DNA from: Paragorgia papillata
Lineage: Eukaryota; Cnidaria; Anthozoa; Scleralcyonacea; Coralliidae
Reading direction: 5' to 3'
NCBI GenBank assembly: GCA_035771165.1
Contig: JAWNZC010000174.1
Location: 194,501 to 258,500 of the forward strand
Length of the DNA: 64,000 nucleotides
The stretch's first letter is position 1. The number at the start of each line of letters is the position of its first letter. The notes under the pieces are model-generated. The model did no database searches and was not told the DNA's origin. It saw only the letters and a program-made list of their open reading frames with translations. The position numbers and the translations under genes were made by a program. Of the stretch, positions 63,237-64,000 are shown in pieces.

Positions 63237-64000
63237 TTATGGTTTGGCGTCTTGCGCTAAATCACGACGAATTCTATCCTGTACACCTTTAGTTAGCCAG
63301 AGTTTGCAGGTAACAAAATTAGGCCAAAATCTTTCCTCACTAATCTTTGAATAATCAGTGGCTAAGATGTTGAGTTTCGCAGACAACGTGCCCTTCCGTT
63401 TGCTCTTAAAAAGTCTTAATTGAGTTGGAATGACTTCTTTCTTTGCCAAATAGGATATTATAAGTTCAGGAGTGACGTTTTCGTTAATGCCACCAAGAAA
63501 GAACCGTTTTACTTTCTTTCGTTGACGTTTAACGCCGATAAAGCCATCAGTGTCTCTATTATTATTTCTTGCATTGCCATTATCATTATCATTATCAGTT
63601 GAGTCGGTTACTTCAACTACATCTGAAATGATAGGGTTACCATCAGAAACTGGGGTTGCATTGATTGGTGAACGTAATACAACATTCCTGAAACTGGTGT
63701 AATAAGACTCTTTAGGATGAGGTGTACCGTTGCTTAGAGACGATCCTTCGTCTAATGATTGTTTATCTTTATTCGGTTGAGTAACGATAGCTTTTTGGCT
63801 TGTGTCTATGCCAGTTTGAGAAACATTGCAGTCCTGTTCACTGCTAATTACGCCAGAAACAGCCTTAGCGTCATCTTCACCGCCGTTGTTAATCGGTTTA
63901 CCAATGTGTAGATTATCACTTACATTTTCGCGAGACTTATGTGAAGAACTCCGCTGTTCTTCCTCTAATTTGGAGATGCGAAGTTCATAATTTAAATTTT
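63237..64000 (-). CDS. LINE ORF1 protein, 3' part
   Basis: The frame is open from the window edge to TAA at 63239-63237 (254 codons). It has an acidic coiled-coil-like start (YELRISKLEEEEQ), a long Ser/Asn/Asp-rich linker with a DNDNDNGNARNNN stretch, a basic patch (KRQRKKVKR), and an RRM-like fold. The fold region has FFLGGINENVTPELIISYL, LRLFKSKRKGTLSAKLNI and RFWPNFVTCKLW. ORF1 proteins of this type bind LINE RNA. The start codon is beyond the window. Confidence 0.8.
   Translation of the reverse strand, partial: NLNYELRISKLEEEQRSSSHKSRENVSDNLHIGKPINNGGEDDAKAVSGVISSEQDCNVSQTGIDTSQKAIVTQPNKDKQSLDEGSSLSNGTPHPKESYYTSFRNVVLRSPINATPVSDGNPIISDVVEVTDSTDNDNDNGNARNNNRDTDGFIGVKRQRKKVKRFFLGGINENVTPELIISYLAKKEVIPTQLRLFKSKRKGTLSAKLNILATDYSKISEERFWPNFVTCKLWLTKGVQDRIRRDLAQDAKP

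Larger units (their letters stand above)
59511..64000 (-). mobile_element. Nearly full-length LINE (CR1/L2-like), 5' end off-window
   Basis: Order on the minus strand: ORF1 (64000-63237, 5' open), one stop, ORF2 with endonuclease and reverse transcriptase (63236-60054), the frameshifted C-terminus of ORF2 (to 59668), a short 3' UTR, and the (TCTA)n tail. The clade is uncertain. Confidence 0.9.

Overview
The window is eukaryotic, and very probably an invertebrate animal nuclear genome. An anthozoan cnidarian is my best guess, from the TE mix and the strong but non-vertebrate NUDE protein, but a sponge or lophotrochozoan cannot be excluded. It has spliced genes with GT-AG introns, AT-rich DNA and dense DNA transposons, MITEs, SINEs and LINEs. 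There are no operons and no bacterial signals.

Two host genes can be read. On the minus strand at about 3.76-4.84 kb are the first two coding exons of a gamma-butyrobetaine/trimethyllysine dioxygenase-like gene. It has a mitochondrial-type N-terminus and a complete zinc-binding N-terminal domain; the catalytic exons lie beyond the left edge. On the plus strand at 14.35-33.89 kb is a complete NDE1/NDEL1 (nudE-like) gene of eight coding exons, encoding 314 residues. All exon phases agree, and the introns are filled with transposons.

The rest is a transposon landscape. There are seven elements with perfect 8-bp target duplications (hAT-type), including a three-deep nest at 20.6-24.0 kb. There are Harbinger-like MITEs with TAA/TTA duplications, several TA-flanked Tc1/mariner/pogo-type MITEs, one TTAA-flanked element and many long fold-back palindromes. 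SINEs are of tRNA and 5S rRNA origin. Other repeats are a ~190-bp satellite (5.4-7.6 kb), very long A/C-only and pyrimidine-only low-complexity tracts (9.6-10.9, 26.2-26.7, 34.5-34.9 kb), and a 220-bp (TAGA)n tract.

The right third (43-64 kb) holds a direct segmental duplication (43.35-48.13 and 51.30-53.46 kb) whose copies differ by several insertions. It also holds a 5'-truncated LINE, the end of a CACTA-like element with subterminal repeats, BEL/Pao integrase and Harbinger transposase remnants, and a decayed gene with tandem OTU protease domains. A nearly full-length LINE lies on the minus strand at 59.28-64.0 kb. Its ORF1 and ORF2 are in one frame separated by a single stop codon, and its ORF2 carries a one-base frameshift.
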